Source: Podocnemis expansa (Eukaryota; Chordata; Testudines; Podocnemididae). From it: DNA of 64,000 bases. The stretch spans positions 4,319,372-4,383,371 of the forward strand of contig ML682067.1 of the NCBI GenBank assembly GCA_007922195.1. Direction: 5' to 3'. The notes under the pieces are model-generated. The model was given only the letters and a program-made list of their open reading frames with translations. It searched no databases and was not told where the DNA came from. A program made the translations under genes and the position numbers. Positions 1-10,860 of the stretch are shown in pieces (the first letter of the stretch is position 1; each line of letters begins with the position of its first letter).

Positions 1-645
1 AAGTTGGTACTGAGCTCGTCCTCCTGTGGCCTCTGTCACCATGGTGCTGGGTGGGTTCCAGAGCCAGGCTGGCTCGCAGTGCCAGGTGAGATTCCAAAGC
101 CTCAGGTGAGGAGTGCCGAGACTGTTCAGAGGCTAGGGCATGGCACCTTTGCTCCCTATTCTTGATTGTCCTGGGTTTAAAGGACAGGCATATGGAGCAG
201 GCGGTAACCAAGTGGTCTTCGTCTAGGCATCGGAGGCACTTCCCATGGGGGTCATCCTGGGGGAAGGCCTTGCCACACTCGGTGCAGGGTTTAAACCCCA
301 CTATGGCATGAGGTGGATCTTGCTGATCTGGGCCAAAAGTGGAGGTCCTCTTTGGTGGAACTAGGTCCATGAAAAGGTGCTCCCAGTTGGGCGTGAAGCT
401 CATACACAAATGGACAGGCTGCTTGCTTTCGCAAGGAGCAGATTTCCAGATCTGACTTGCAAGGCGGAAGAAATGAAATGGGAGGGGTCGGGGGGCGGCC
501 ATATATACAGCCACTGGGTGGTGTGGGGGGCGGTGGCTGCCTACCTTCTCCTGACAGGCTAGAACAAAAGTTTTTCTGACGAATCTGGCCTACCGGCATG
601 GAGACACCTGTTACTGAATGCATCCGAGCAGTGCTTGTAGAAGAA
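1..645 (-). mobile_element. DIRS-type retrotransposon, left end (truncated by window edge)
   Basis: Read on the minus strand, about 645 down to 310 gives a terminal repeat and leader like the copy at 13,650 (shared stretch around GTTCTAGCCTGTC and a TATATA box near 503-508). After about 310 a gag-like frame begins with a cysteine/histidine cluster of the form TECGKAF...CLRCLDEDHLVTACSICLSF, the N-terminal part of DIRS ORF1. The element runs off the left edge, so only the terminal repeat and the first ~100 codons are here. DIRS elements use a tyrosine recombinase rather than a DDE integrase; that gene is not in the window. Assignment rests on similarity to the larger copy, whose gag C-terminus I recognise. 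Confidence 0.72.
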
Positions 646-1716
646 CACTTCCTTATGTGAGTAGACCCATCTTACGTGAGAAGTCCTACTGAACCATTTG
701 CATAAGTAACAGCTTTCAGGACTGGAGCCTTTACTAGCAGGAAAAGCCTTTCTCAAAAACCATGTGCCTTTTGTCCCAGATTCTCAATGGTATTTAGATA
801 GCTAACTCCCAGAGAACATGAAGTTTTTGGAGTAATCTTGTAAAAGGAAATGAAAAAGTAAAAGTACATGAAGTTTAAGCATTTTAGTATGCTTTAGTTA
901 GGTTTTGTTTTCTTCTGGTTATATCACTGTAAATCTTCATTTATATCACTTTGACAAGGAGGCTGAATTTAAAAGGTTCATTCCCAATTACTTCATTATC
1001 TTTCTGGTTCTGTAAAGCAGACTGACTTCTAAAAAACTTGAACCATAAAGTTTAATAATGACACTATTCTGAAATAGAAGTGCAAAGTTAAGATTATTGC
1101 TTAGTGAAAGACATCTTTTCAGTTTTCCATGTTTCCAGACATGGTAAAAATGAGTTACAAAATTAGAAATGGGACAAAACTGTCAATACAGAATGGTTCT
1201 TTCCATTATATTGTGTTTTGTCCTGTTTAGTTTTAAATGAGTGAACTAATGGGGCTTCCACCATGACAAACTATCATTTGGTCTAGTAGACTGTACCATT
1301 AGTTATTTTCCTAATATCTATCCTGATTTTAATAACTTAATTTTCATACTATTATTTCAATGTATGTCCTGTTGGATCAGCTGGCTCAATTCTGCTCCTT
1401 CACTGGTGTTTATACCTTTCATGTACTTTGTATATATCTTCAAAAGAAGAACTGTGCATTTGCATGTGTAACTTTCCATGATTCACATGTAAATACAATT
1501 GCATGTTCAGCTGATAAAATATTCATGAGCAAAACCTGTTTGTCAAATATATCAGCTATACTGACTCTATAGAGATATATACATTATATACAATTTTTTC
1601 CTTCATTGGTATTTATACTTTCTAATATAAAGCATCTGAGAGGTTTATTTAGTAATGAAGGTGCAAAAATGTATGTATATGTGTGCATATATCTATCTTT
1701 ATATAGCAGTATAGTT

Positions 1717-1748
<32 letters not shown>

Positions 1749-2602
1749 GACAAATAGATTTCAGTCATAAAAATTTTATCTCCTGAATGTGCAAGACTGT
1801 ATACAACATGTACAAAAGTGAAATTCACCAGCTGAAAGCCCATATTGTTAATAAATGTCCAATCAAGTGCAGCCCTTCAGCATTGCCATTTTAAATTACT
1901 GTTACATCACATCAGGCAGGATTGTCTGAGAAACATGCATACAAAATCCTATAGATATCTGGCTAGATTAGCCAAGTCAGATTGGTGCTGCCTGATCAAT
2001 TTTAATATGAGGATATTCTGAAGTGGTCAAATGCGGCATATTTCAATATTGGTTCATTTGAGAAGGAAACAATCCAATTTTCCATGTACTGTTTTTCACT
2101 AGACAAAACAACTGGGCAGCCATTGGGAAATAAAATAAATTAGAAATAGAAATAAACTATTTCAATTATGATTTAAAATAGATTTGAGTACAGCACTGCA
2201 GGAGATAGTGCATTAAAATAAAATATGACACCATCTATCCTTCAGTCTCTGTCTGCAGAATAAGCTTCCATATAGGGATGTGGGGCTGCCCCCCCTTGTC
2301 AGTCTGTCAGGGAGGCCATGTTGCCACACCTGTGCAGGCAGGCTCAAAGCAGGGAATAAGGGAATAGTTTCTCTGGTGCTCTGTGGCCATGCCCTCAGGA
2401 AGTGCAGGGCAGTGGAGAGCAGCAAACACAGTTTAGGTCTCACAGGCAAGGGCAAGCACCAAACACAGTCTAGGAGCCCAGGTAAAGGGCTGAGCTTCCA
2501 GCAGGGTAGGCCTCAGATCTTCAAGGGAGGGACCTGAGGTTTGGTGTTGTAAATCTTCCTTTTCCAGGAATCAAGTCCCTTTTCCTGGGTATTAGTTTAG
2601 AC
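646..2602. other. AT-rich stretch, no gene seen
   Basis: No long frame or recognisable element down to about 2,210. It contains a (CT)n run of about 14 units at 1715-1743. From 2,230 to 2,600 composition turns GC-richer; this part may belong to a decayed retroelement but I cannot name it. Confidence 0.5.
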
Positions 2603-2870
2603 CAGTGGTTCCCAACCTGTGGTCCATGGACCTCCAGGGGTCCACAGACATGTTGCAGGGGGTCCACAGAGCCTCTCCCTACCAGGGCCAGAATCTAGCT
2701 ATAGCCCTGATGCTCCCTGCCCGGGCTGTCTCTCTTTGCCCATGGCTGGATCCTGGCAGGGGGATGGGGCTGCGGCAACTCCCTGCCAGGGGCAAGAGCA
2801 GGGGGCCATAGCTGCCTGCAGCTTGGCTCCCCAGTGGCGTAGACCATGGTGGCAGCAGGAGCTCCATTGG
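2603..2870 (+). mobile_element. hAT-type MITE, family F1, 3'-truncated copy
   Basis: Begins with the terminal repeat CAGTGGTTCCCAACC and follows the same internal sequence as the full copies at 9,517 and 40,028 (ggtccacagac..., then a GC-rich cCTGGCAGGGG block). The expected right terminal repeat GGTTGGGAACCACTG is missing: around 2,870 the sequence passes directly into gypsy reverse transcriptase sequence on the other strand. Confidence 0.7.
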
Positions 2871-3720
2871 GGGCAACAACTGAGACATACCTAGGGATAA
2901 ATTGGTGGTAGTAACCAACCTAGTCCCAGAAATTGCCTCATCTACTTTTGGGTGGTTGGGACCAGATGGTCTTGGATGGCCTGAATTGTTCTGATTACAG
3001 GCCACACCTTCCCATGCAGAAAGGGTATGGCTAAGATAGGTGGTATCCTGCCAATTGATGCAACACTTCTTGGAGTTCATTGTCAGCCCCACTTCTTGTA
3101 GGGTTCTCAGGACAGCTGCAACGTGGTTCAGATTGTCCTTCCAGGTTTGCCATGACATACTCAGTGTGGGGTTGCAGAAGGTGGTCCATGAATCTCTGGA
3201 AAGTTGCAGGGGTTCCATGAAGGCCAAAGGGCATCTGGACAAAGAAGATGTCAAAGGCTGTTTTTTCCTTTGAGTGAGGCTCCAGTTAGATCTGCCACTA
3301 TCTCTTTTGTTAAATCCCTGTTTCTCCCAGGCAGTGAAAGAGCTTATCTACCCACGGAATCGGGCACATGTCAAATCTTGATATTGCATTGTCCCTCCAG
3401 AAGGACAGATACTGCTTGGTTTGGGAATGAACTTGATAGTACTTCACTATCCACTGAAAGATTACTCAGTTGACTGTGAGTTCCAACATGGTTTGGACCT
3501 CTTGTTCTGTCACTTCCCACATGTAGTGTGGGAGTGCTCAGATCTTCCCTGAATAACCTTTCTTGGGTTGGTGGAAATAGTGTGGTAGATCTGGGGTGGT
3601 TTGCCCAGGCATACCTGTAAAGTCCTGAGGAAACCCTCAATAAGAATCTCTCTGGGAAGAGCAACTGATGTAAACCAAGTATTCTCACGCAGGAGGGGTC
3701 TTGGGCTCAGTTGCTAAGGT
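2871..3720 (-). pseudogene. Ty3/gypsy retrotransposon reverse transcriptase remnant
   Basis: Minus-strand frames spell pieces of a gypsy reverse transcriptase: the finger/palm peptide FFVQMPFGLHGTPATFQRFM near 3,190-3,250, then AAVLRTLQEVGLTMNSKKC and a connection segment resembling VRQFLGLVGYYHQFIPRY near 2,900-2,960. Family knowledge: gypsy pol copies DNA from RNA; the palm motif YLDD holds two catalytic aspartates. Here the equivalent spot after TEYVMA reads NLEG, and several frameshifts and stops separate the pieces, so it is dead. Upstream sequence to about 3,700 is more decayed, with a recognisable EEV-Q-MLEL segment. Neither RNase H nor integrase follows, since the hAT remnant at 2,603 takes over. 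Confidence 0.82.
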
Positions 3721-3771
3721 GCCTGGGGACCTAGCTCAGGGTGTGGGGTGATCAAGAGTCCTGTTTCACAC

Positions 3772-4140
3772 CAGGGCTTCAGATTAACGTGATCAATGTT
3801 ACCTCAAAGGGGCCAATGCAGCTGAGCCTCCCCCCTGCACAGGCCCAATCCTCTGACTGCAGGACCTCCCACCTGGGCCACACCGGCTAGCCCTGACCCC
3901 CCAGCCACTGGGGGGCACCCTGGGGCCAGAGGGAGCTCTTGGCCTGGTCCTTCTCTGACCACTTTAGGTGGGGTAGGGGCAAAGCCAGCCTGGCTTTCTG
4001 GCCCAGAGCCTCACCTCCCCCCCCTCACAGCTGCAGCTCCAGCAGGGGTCTAGATTAGTGGGGGTTTAGGGGCTGGAGCTCAGGGCCCCCTTTTTGCCTG
4101 AAGCTTAAGCCCCTGAAGCCACTTTGATAATCCAACCCTG
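3772..4140 (-). mobile_element. hAT-type MITE, family F7
   Basis: The right edge, read on minus, is CAGGGTTGGATTATCAAAG followed by a GGGGCTTAAGC block; the element at 61,701 starts the same way (CGGGGCTGGATTAACAAAG...ACTTAAGCCCC). The left edge at 3,772, CAGGGCTTCAGATTAAC, is a weaker terminal repeat. I could not find a matching 8-bp target duplication, so the left border is uncertain. Confidence 0.55.
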
Positions 4141-4859
4141 GGGATACAACTTCCTTGACTTGGTTATTTCTTGATCCAAATTAATTTACCCATTTTTAGA
4201 AATCACTCCCTTCTAATTATTTGCTTAGTGAATACCACATATGAGAAAGATAAGTGTTCCAGCTGTAATCGTATCTTTGAATTTTTCATTTTTATATCTA
4301 GATAAGGCAGCAGACAGTAGGAGTGAGCATGGAATGTTTTTCCACATTCCTTCATTTTTGAAAAACAGGAGAATATACAGTAAATTTTTAATCCTTGACT
4401 GGAGAAGCAATTGCAAATATTTGATATTATGAATACTTGATTTCACATTTAATCTCACAAAAATGCTTAATAGTCCCTCCAAAAGTGAAACGAGTTTAAT
4501 AATTGATACCCCACCACCACCACACACAGAGTGTGTCATGGATAAAGATGTGTTGTGACTAGGCTACTTGAGAACCGATTGTACAAACTCCATTAGGGTA
4601 GGAAAGAATAGTACAAAAACTGGATAAAATTAAATTTAAAAAAAAGTTAACATTCCCTTTTAGAAGGAGCTTTTCCATCTTAGATCCTAAAAAAAAGTTT
4701 AGCTAAACCTAGATACCCAGAGAAAAGTGATTTAGTGACAGAATGGACAAGTGTGTGGCTCTCATTCACTCAACACACACTTATATGTCCTCTAATCTCT
4801 CTGTAATCAAGGTATCGATACTACAAAGCCCTGTAATGAGACTGTTTTGAGATGAAAGA
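4141..4859. other. AT-rich stretch, no gene seen
   Basis: Only short accidental frames. A short run of CCACCACCACCACACACA lies near 4,511. Confidence 0.5.
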
Positions 4860-4945
4860 AGCAAGGAGTCCTGTGACACGTAAACACTAAGAAATTTATT
4901 TATCACATGAGCTTTTGTGGGAGAAAATCTTACTTTGTCTTTTGA
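4860..4945 (-). mobile_element. Penelope-like element terminal fragment (pLTR), degenerate
   Basis: Plus-strand pieces ggagtcctgtgacac, aatttatttatc and atgagcttttgtgggagaaaa are the reverse complement of the terminal repeat that also follows the PLE coding remnants at 35.5-36.4 kb. The hammerhead-like core is decayed here (GACAA for GATGA, CAAAA for CGAAA). Confidence 0.6.
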
Positions 4946-5065
4946 GATGGTAACACCATGGATCAAGAGTATGGCTTTTAACATCTTCATCACTTTTCAC
5001 TTGTAAAAGCCAGAGCCATGGTTATGCTTAAACTTCACACAGGTTACTTAATTTTCACTCAAAAA

Positions 5066-6253
5066 TAGTGGCGGCCTATGGGGTAAGCAAAGCAGGTGGT
5101 CGCCTAGGACCCCAAGCAATAAGGGGCCCCATTGTCAATTTGGTGGACAGAAATGAAAATATAAAAAAAATATAGAAATCGTTCCCATCTAGCTTAAGCA
5201 CTTTTCAGTCTTGGCTAATCAAGGCAAAACATCATTAGGATATCTGCTTTGTTTGAATTGCAGATTTCACCATTATCTGCCCATTACGTTCACATTGACA
5301 TGCTAAAAAAGCAGGAGCAAGCAACAGCGAGCACTAGAGCAGGAACTCTTCCAGTGGTCTTATTCCTAGTTCCTCAGTGTGGCCATTTATTCTGCCATTT
5401 TTTAATTTTGTGAAATATTGCCTTTTACTTTTCTTTTTTTTAGCTGTTCTTCGTTTGCCTTTTCTTTTGCCTTTATGACAATTTTTCCTTTGGCTTTGGT
5501 TAGCCCAGGTCACCAGGTAGGTCCACATAGGCCGCTACATATTAAGACAGTACTGCCCTCAGACAATCATTACAGCTGTGTGTGATGTCTGTGCTGTATG
5601 TCTTTCTTTTGGTAACTAATTTTTTAGCTTCTTTTGTACTTACTATTTAATATTTTTGAGAGGACCCAGAGTCTTATAAACTTGAATGCTTCAGAGAATT
5701 TAATTGAAATTTGTTGTTTTGCATTTACAGCTACACACTAGAAACTTTTTTCCCACTTATGTTTGTTTATTATAATTATTTGTATTAAATATCTAGTGCA
5801 CATAAAACCAAGCCTATATGAGAAATTTGTAAGATTTGACTGCCAAAATTTTAAATGTGGCATCTGAGTTATTTTTGAGCCATCATTAATTTTACCACTT
5901 TTTATTTATTAATTAATGCACATTTTAAATTTTTTTTAAATGCTCATTTTAACTTTGTAGTTCAGCATTAGTTCATTTATGTTAATTGAAAGATGATTAA
6001 CTTACAAGCTTCATGGTGGAAAGATCTTTAAAAATATCATACCCAAGAATAATTTACGCATTCCAGAGGGATAGTCATGTTAGTCTGGTTGAGCAAAACA
6101 AACAAGAGTCCTTGGGGGTGGTGTGGGGTGGGTAGGGCTGCAGGGGAGACTGGGGCCATGGGGAGGGTGGCAGTGGGGGCCTATAATGTGCCCTTTAGGG
6201 GGCCCCACAATGGGCCTTTGCCTAGGGCCCCTAATTGCCTAAGGCTGCCTCTG
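5066..6253 (-). mobile_element. hAT-type DNA transposon, family F3, with 8-bp target duplication
   Basis: Left end TAGTGGCGGCCTAT and right end (read inward) CAGAGGCAGCCTTA form imperfect terminal inverted repeats. They are flanked by ctcaaaaa (5058-5065) and ctcaaaac (6254-6261), a 7/8 match, as expected for the 8-bp duplications hAT transposases make. A minus-strand open frame of 64 codons at 5334-5528 is rich in lysine and arginine (KGKRKGKRRTAKKKKSK); it could be a relic of a transposase N-terminus, but it has no zinc-finger residues, so this is only a guess. A short PLE terminal piece sits inside at 6,062-6,115. Confidence 0.75.
6062..6115 (-). mobile_element. Penelope-like element terminal fragment inside hAT F3
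   Basis: The string agggatagtcatgttagtctggttgagcaaaacaaacaagagtcc matches the outer end of the PLE copy at 35,519 (gggggtagctgtgttagtctagttcagcaaaacaaacaagg). The inner part with the ribozyme-like core is absent. Confidence 0.6.
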
Positions 6254-6429
6254 CTCAAAACCTTCCTGATTGTTTATCTAAATAATTAGGGCCAATTGAA
6301 GCCCCAACAGAAGTGAGGGTGCAGATTCAGTTATTTTTGCAGGGATGAATTTGAACAATGCTGTCTGAAGAAATTTGGGTTAATTTTACCTGTGGCAAAC
6401 TGTGCTAGATAAGTTATTCCTTCAGACTG

Positions 6430-6975
6430 CCAGCCTATCATAGGAGCTGGGTGTTAGATATTGACTCCCATAACTTGATTGGGCCACTGCCGTGCCCCAC
6501 TGAGGGCTTGATTGGGCTGCTGCCGCCACCAGCTACTGCTTGGGTGCCTGATCCCCTATCCACCACTGTTGGCCCCCTGGCTGGGGGTGCAGTCTTCCCA
6601 CTGCTGCCCTCAGGTCCCAGCTGGGGGCCCATTCTGGCCTCCACTGCTGCCAGACCCTGACCAAGACCAACCATTGCTGCTGCCTCTCCGAGCCAGGCCC
6701 AAGGCAGCCTTGACCCTGACCTAGGCCTGGGCCAGTCACTACCATATCCACTGCCACCATCCCTACCCTCCTTACCTGAAAGCAGAGATTTAAATTTCCC
6801 TCTTCTCCTCCTGCTCTGCACTGCATGCCTTAGCTACATGCTGCAGAGCAGGAGATTGGAGCCAGCTCCTGCTATCCCTATCTAAGATCCTCCCAGGGAG
6901 GTGTGGGAGAAGCTCAGGGGCACTGGCTGGAACACTGGGGGCCCATGCCCCCCTGAACCCAGTGCCAGCAATGAC
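6430..6975. repeat. GC-rich block, probable non-autonomous element of unknown family
   Basis: A sharply bounded GC-rich stretch (ggcccc, ctgccgccacc) between AT-rich flanks. It opens overlapping frames on both strands that look like composition artefacts. I found no matching ends. Confidence 0.35.
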
Positions 6976-6995
6976 CCTTTATGCAAATTGCATAT

Positions 6996-8522
6996 TCGTG
7001 ACCCAATAGGAAAACGCATTTGCTATCAGTCATGTATACTTTATATGCATCCTCCAAATATCAACAGAGACTGAGGTAACAATGTTAGAAAAGATACAGA
7101 TGTCAGGCAGGCTTAGAAGCTTTGCCTAACAGCTTCTGAAGGGGGGCAACTAATCTGCATGGGTCCTGTATTAGCATGAATACAAAGAGCACAATTAGCT
7201 GATTAGCATACTGGGTGCAGGACATAGTGGGTAATGGTATTTGGGGTTAATCTGATCACAAATCTGTCAATATCTGTAATTCTACTAAAGGGAAATATAA
7301 ATTTTTTTTTTTTTGTGAATTGCTACTCTGTTTCAAATCTGTCTGAATTAGTTAAAGGGTAAAAACTATGCTTAGTTAAGAAGAGGCTTGTAGGAAGGGC
7401 GACTGCATGTTTCAGCCTGGAAGAACTTGAAAAATACAGGGATGGCGGTTTGAAGCTATTCTGGCCTCTCCCTCTATTGTTTCCCCTGTCTTTTGATAGC
7501 TATGGCTAAGCCTCGTGTGAGGCCTTTGACATTTAGATAGAGATAGTTGTTTATAGCTACTTAAGAGCTGGAATCACCAGGGAGAAAAGCAAACTCTCTC
7601 TCTGACCAAAAATCAATAGAGAGAAATTTCTCTCTCTCAGCTGAGATGACTGGAGGGTGGAGATGGCAAACAGCTGGTGGGGCCAGCAGCTGGTGAGAGG
7701 GGCCAGCAGCGAGCTGGGCAACATGAGTGACCGGAGCTGGTAGACAGTGGGTGGAGCCAGTGGATGGTGAAGGTAGCTAGTGGTGAGTTGGGTGGCACAA
7801 GTGATGGTGAGCAGAGCTAGCAGACAGCAGATTGAGCCAGCGGATGGTGAGAGCGACCAGCGGTGAGCTGGGTAGTGTGAGTGACCAGAGGGTGGAGCCA
7901 GTGGCCAGCAGGTGGAGCCGGTGGATGGTAAGAGTGGCCAGCAACAAAGTGGGTGGTGCGAGTGACCGGAGGGCGGAGCTGGTGGACAGTAGGCAGAGCT
8001 GGCAGATGGTGAGAGCAGCCAGCGGTGGGCTGGATGGTGTGAGTGAACAGTGGGCAGAGCCAAGGAACAGTTCTAGAGGATGGAGTGAGTGACCAGTAGA
8101 TGGCGTTGGTGGACAGCTGGCGTGAAAAACACTCCCTACATACCATAGGATTGGTTGGGAGCCTAGTTAGCACTGATTTTCCAGATCAGTGCCAGTTTTG
8201 CCATTAAGTTTGTATATTCTGTTATGTGGTGTGGGCTGGTGGGAACTTTGCTCTATACTAATTTTTCTAGATTAGCGCTAATCTCTGTTATTTGGCCTTT
8301 TGCATTTTGTTTTACTACTATTAAAAGTTCTGTTTACTACACTCAGACTCGTGCTTGCGAGTGGGGAAGCCTTACCCCTTTGGGGTGCCCAGGGAACAGC
8401 ACAGGATTCCCCAGAAATCTGGGTGGGGGCTCAAGCTGGCTGGTGGCGTTACACTATTGGGAAACCCCTAGATATAGAACCCGGCCCTTGTCCTGCCAGC
8501 CTGCCCTGGCAGAAGGGTCACA
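6996..8522 (+). mobile_element. Solo LTR (family E) with internal 81-bp minisatellite
   Basis: Flanked by a perfect 5-bp duplication catat at 6991-6995 and 8523-8527. Ends are short inverted repeats, TCGTGACCC at the left and GGGTCACA at the right, the usual TG...CA pattern with one altered base. Near the 3' side lie a possible polyadenylation signal (actattaaaag near 8,318) and a G/C-rich U5-like tail. No internal coding region is attached, so it appears to be a solo LTR of a retrovirus-like or gypsy element. The long minus-strand frames inside are products of the minisatellite. Confidence 0.7.
7661..8112. repeat. Minisatellite, about 81-bp unit, ~5 copies
   Basis: The anchor gtgacc(g/a)gag recurs at about 7727, 7801, 7881, 7962 and 8043, spacing 74-81 bp. 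Units carry ggagccagtgg, cagcagg and gatggtgagag(c)ggccagcggtgagctggg. Because 81 is a multiple of three, several frames stay open and give a false 168-codon ORF on minus. Confidence 0.85.
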
Positions 8523-8889
8523 CATATATTTTAACTGAGTCACTATTAGATGTTTAGTTGCTGAATAAGACATGGAAGAAAGTGTCCCAAAGATTTAAAA
8601 CTAACACTGTGTATCTCATAGGTATAAAATAGACAAAGCCCTGACAAGGATTTTCATAGCAATATATGAGTTTTTCAGCCACACTAGTGTATTTTTTTTT
8701 TTACATTCCGTTTCTGATAATTATAAATTTTATTGGAGTTTTCAGTTTTACATTGAAAAGTATTTTTAAACTTCTGGTAAACATTACTTGTTAGTCATCC
8801 TTTTAACAAGTACACCTTGTGTAATTTTAGTACGAAGGGATTTAATCTTCAAGTTCTGTCAGAGTTAATAGATTGTCTATGTTTATTTA

Positions 8890-9360
8890 ATAAAACTGCA
8901 CGTCTATTCTGCACTGGTAAGGCCACATCTAGAATACTGTGTTCAGTTTTGGGCTCCCCACTACAAAAAGGACAGGGACATGCTAGAGAGAGTTCAGAGG
9001 AGGGCAACCGAAATGATTAAAGGGCTGGAGCACAAGCCCTATGAGGAAAGACTGAAAGCATTAGGCTTATTTAGTCTGCAGAAGAGAAGATTGAGGGGGC
9101 ATTTGATAGCAACCTTCAACTACTTGAAGGGATGCTCTAAGGAAGATGGAGCTTGACTGTTCTTGGTAATAACAAGACAGAACAAGGAGCAACGGTCTCA
9201 AGTTGTGGTTCGGGAGGTCGAGGCTAGATATTAGAAAAAACATTTTTACTAGGCGAGTGGTGAAGCCTTGGAATGAGCTGCCGAGGGAGGTGGTGGAATC
9301 TCCATCTTTGGAGGTGTTTAAGGCCCGGCTGGACAAAACACCTGCATCCTTATGCAAACT
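8890..9360 (+). pseudogene. CR1 LINE, ORF2 3' end
   Basis: In one plus frame the translation begins ...[19 protein letters not shown], continues with [17 protein letters not shown] and [17 protein letters not shown], then stops at a TGA near 9,153. This is the C-terminal end of the reverse transcriptase ORF of CR1 LINEs, the dominant LINEs of birds, crocodilians and turtles. The sequence after the stop (acaagacagaacaaggagcaacggtctcaag... to aaggcccggctggac) continues the CR1 pattern with frameshifts. The copy is 5'-truncated, as is usual for CR1, and cannot be active. Confidence 0.92.
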
Positions 9361-9494
9361 AAACTCCACAGTCAAACTTGAGAAGTGCAGAATCAAGCAG
9401 GAAGTTTGTTTTCTGTCCTAGACAGGGCCGTCCCTAGGGGGGAGCAGGGCCCAGGGCGAATCAGTTTGTGCGGGGCCCCCCTATTTTAAACTTT

Positions 9495-10055
9495 GCAGAC
9501 AATGTTCCCTCTAAGCCAGTGGTTCCCAACCTGTGGTCCGGGGACCACAGAGGTCCACGGACACATTGCAGTGGGTCTGCAGAGCCTCTCCCTACCCAGG
9601 GCCGGAATCCAGCTACAGTCCTGATGCTCCCTGCCAGTGCTGCCTTTCCCCTTCTGTGGCTGTCTCCTGGCAGGGGAATGGAGCCACAGCAGCTCCCCAG
9701 CAGGGGCAAGGGCAGGGGACCACAGCTGCTGCAGCTCAGCTCCCTGGTGGTGTGGGCAATGGTGGTAGCAACGCTGCTCACCAGCTGTCCCACTGGTGCA
9801 GGCCAGAGTCTGCCCATGCAAGCCAGATTACATAATTAGCTGGGGGGGGGGGTCCGCAAAAATTTTTTTTTTGTTACAAAGGGGTCCCCAACCTGAAGAA
9901 GGTTGGGAACCACTGCTCTTAGCTGATGATGCAGCTGAGCAAGTTCCATGCTGGTTCTCCAGGCCCCAGTGGGCTTCTTCCCTGCTGCCCACTGGCTCCC
10001 CAAGTGCACCCATAACTTGTTCAGCTGCATCATCAGCTTAGAGGGAACACTGGGC
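9495..10055. mobile_element. Palindromic MITE split by a hAT insertion
   Basis: Left piece caatgttccctctaagc (to 9,516) resumes after the inner hAT as tgatgatgcagctgagcaagtt, and the right end reads aacttgttcagctgcatcatcagcttagagggaacac (10,012-10,048). The two arms are inverted copies over about 35 bp: GTTCCCTCTAAGCTGATGATGCAGCTGA. Outer borders are approximate. No target duplication could be fixed. Confidence 0.65.
9517..9915 (+). mobile_element. hAT-type MITE, family F1, complete copy
   Basis: Starts CAGTGGTTCCCAACC and ends GGTTGGGAACCACTG, 15-bp inverted repeats with one or no mismatch. Target duplication ctctaagc (9509-9516) / ctcttagc (9916-9923), 7/8. It carries an (A/T)-rich tract next to an eleven-base G run at 9,842-9,852. 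It lies inside the palindromic MITE, which lies inside hAT F2. Confidence 0.85.
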
Positions 10056-10737
10056 AGTGTCATAATTTTTCTTTAATAAAATCATAAATGTCTAGCCCTC
10101 AGGCTAAAAAGTTGCAGAGAGAAGCAGAAAAACATGACCAGACTTTATCCTAAAGGCTCAAAACCCAGAAGTCAAAGAAAATAGCTCCCCCTCATTTATT
10201 ATTTCTTTAAACATCTCTTTATTTTTAAGTGAGTTTTAATGATATATTTAAGCCAGACTTGTGACTATTTTTGATGTTTGGGGTAGGCAATACTGAATGT
10301 GTCATGGTGATGTTTCATCAACCTCACAGCCAAGTGGACAGGAGCATCTGGAGGTACTCCTCTTTGTGGTTCTGGTTTTCTGTTCAAGATGGGCACACAA
10401 TTTTACAAGTTTAAGAATTTTTCTTAGATCAGGTTTTTGTTAATTTGAAAATTCAGAGAGAGAGGAAGAGAGAGATGCTATTTTTGGATAATATCAAGAA
10501 ATAAATCCAGGTCCTTTCACTGGATTCCAATTGTCTAATGCATGTTATTTCCTTTATGCTGCCTGACTCTCTCCTTTCCCGTCTTATTTTAATATATGTA
10601 TTCATACATTCCTCATTGCTTTGCAAGTGATCTAAGTAATGACACTCAGGTACTGTTTGAGGATGTGATATGATATGATATGAGAGGAAGAAACAAGGGA
10701 CCTTTGGCCTTCTCTCAGATACTCTGATGTAAAACAA

Positions 10738-10860
10738 ACAAGAAGTCTTTTGGCACTTTTAAAGATTTTAAAAATTTATTTATTTCTTAGCTTGTAAAAG
10801 TGCTGCAAGACTCCTTGTTTATTTTATATTAGGGATTCCTTGTTTGTTTCGCTAAACTAG
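10738..10860. mobile_element. Penelope-like terminal fragment, degenerate
   Basis: Pieces gaagtcttttggcactttt, aaaatttatttatttcttagctt, caagactccttgttt and gattccttgtttgtttcgctaaactag resemble PLE terminal sequence, in mixed order and orientation. The ribozyme-like core cannot be seen. Confidence 0.4.

Noticed and set aside
2679..3254. 191-codon minus ORF as a real gene
   Set aside because: It mixes a gypsy reverse transcriptase segment, out-of-frame pol and hAT sequence; it is a fusion of remnants.
7557..8063. 168-codon minus-strand ORF rich in His/Pro/Ser
   Set aside because: Product of an 81-bp tandem repeat whose length is a multiple of three, within a solo LTR.
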